Assembly: GCA_013695575.1 (NCBI GenBank)
Contig: JACDAF010000173.1
Location: 1-5,320 of the forward strand
DNA from: Chloroflexota bacterium
GTDB taxonomy: Bacteria; Chloroflexota; Limnocylindria; P2-11E
Direction: 5' to 3'
DNA length: 5,320 bases
Within the stretch, counting starts at the first letter, position 1. Each line of letters starts with the position of its first letter. Below, piece after piece: positions 5,122 through 5,320 of the stretch. Below the pieces are notes generated by a model. That model was not told where the DNA came from. It did no database searches and saw nothing but the letters and a program-made list of their open reading frames with translations. The translations under genes were made by a program, and so were the position numbers.

Positions 5122-5320
5122 GTGACCGGCCTCGCCGAGCGCGTCGGGGATCGCCCGCTGTTGACGGCGGCAGACGTGCGCCCGTCGCAGCCAGATTTCG
5201 AGGTGCAGAGCGTGCTCAATCCTGCGGCGGCGCGCGTTGGAGACGAGTCCGTCCTCCTGATGCGGGTCGCCGAGCGGCCCCGGACCGATGTCGACCCGCC
5301 GGCCGACGCGCGGACCTTGG
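5122..5320 (+). CDS. GH130-like glycosidase/phosphorylase, 5' portion (3' partial)
   Basis: The frame opens at GTG 5122, with AGGGG at 5111-5115 six bases upstream, and stays open to the window end (66 codons). It reads RPLLTAADVRPSQPDF, then VLNPAAARVGDESVLLMRVAERP. This matches the entrance of glycoside hydrolase family 130 proteins: the N-terminal 'NPiLtpaDv.p' strand followed by 'vfNPgAar.gdevvLLyRvaer', the first blade of the five-bladed beta-propeller, whose Asn-Pro sits at the substrate pocket. Family members are inverting phosphorylases or hydrolases acting on beta-mannosides (beta-1,4-mannosyl-glucose, mannan or N-glycan-derived), producing mannose-1-phosphate in the cytoplasm. The sub-specificity cannot be judged from this fragment. 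It is separated from the pentose-phosphate remnants by about 300 bases and probably starts its own transcription unit. About 250-300 more residues are expected downstream. Confidence 0.75.
   Translation, partial: MTGLAERVGDRPLLTAADVRPSQPDFEVQSVLNPAAARVGDESVLLMRVAERPRTDVDPPADARTL

Noticed and set aside
4815..5219. Minus-strand open frame of 134 codons covering the intergenic region and the GH130-like start
   Set aside because: No recognisable domain, unusual Cys/Arg/Ser-rich composition, and overlap in antisense with the better supported GH130-like coding start.

Overview
The window is a GC-rich bacterial chromosome segment. GTG starts, overlapping stop/start junctions and third positions dominated by G/C suggest a high-GC Gram-positive or Chloroflexota-type soil bacterium (Actinomycetota such as Thermoleophilia, or Limnocylindria/Dormibacterota-like lineages). 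The bifunctional transaldolase/phosphoglucose isomerase relic and the stand-alone YjeF_N protein fit this, but the phylum is inferred, not proven. Every recognised gene is on the + strand.

Left block (1-2228): the 3' part of a large cysteine-rich radical SAM enzyme of the COG1964 / Tes (tetraether lipid synthase) / MJ0619 type is followed, with a 4-base GTGA overlap, by a cysteine-rich class I SAM methyltransferase. The overlap implies translational coupling and a shared pathway. Substrates are unknown. This pair is the most interesting intact biology in the window.

Middle block (2229-3063): a truncated Phd/YefM-type antitoxin reading frame has no recognisable toxin next to it. It is followed by a possible promoter, a strong Shine-Dalgarno site and a small four-helix membrane protein of unknown function.

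Right block (3064-4818): this looks like the eroded remains of a sugar-phosphate / oxidative pentose-phosphate cluster. It holds a decayed, internally deleted TAL/PGI fusion gene, an intact stand-alone NAD(P)H-hydrate epimerase (nnrE), a zwf gene cut off after its NADP-binding N-terminus, and, spliced onto it in another frame, a fragment of a second, divergent YjeF_N C-terminus. Only nnrE still looks functional here.

Far right (4819-5320): about 300 bases of visibly less GC-rich, apparently non-coding DNA carry an 8-bp hairpin and a 9-bp tandem repeat. Then comes the start of a GH130-like (beta-mannoside phosphorylase family) gene, beginning at a GTG and running off the window end.
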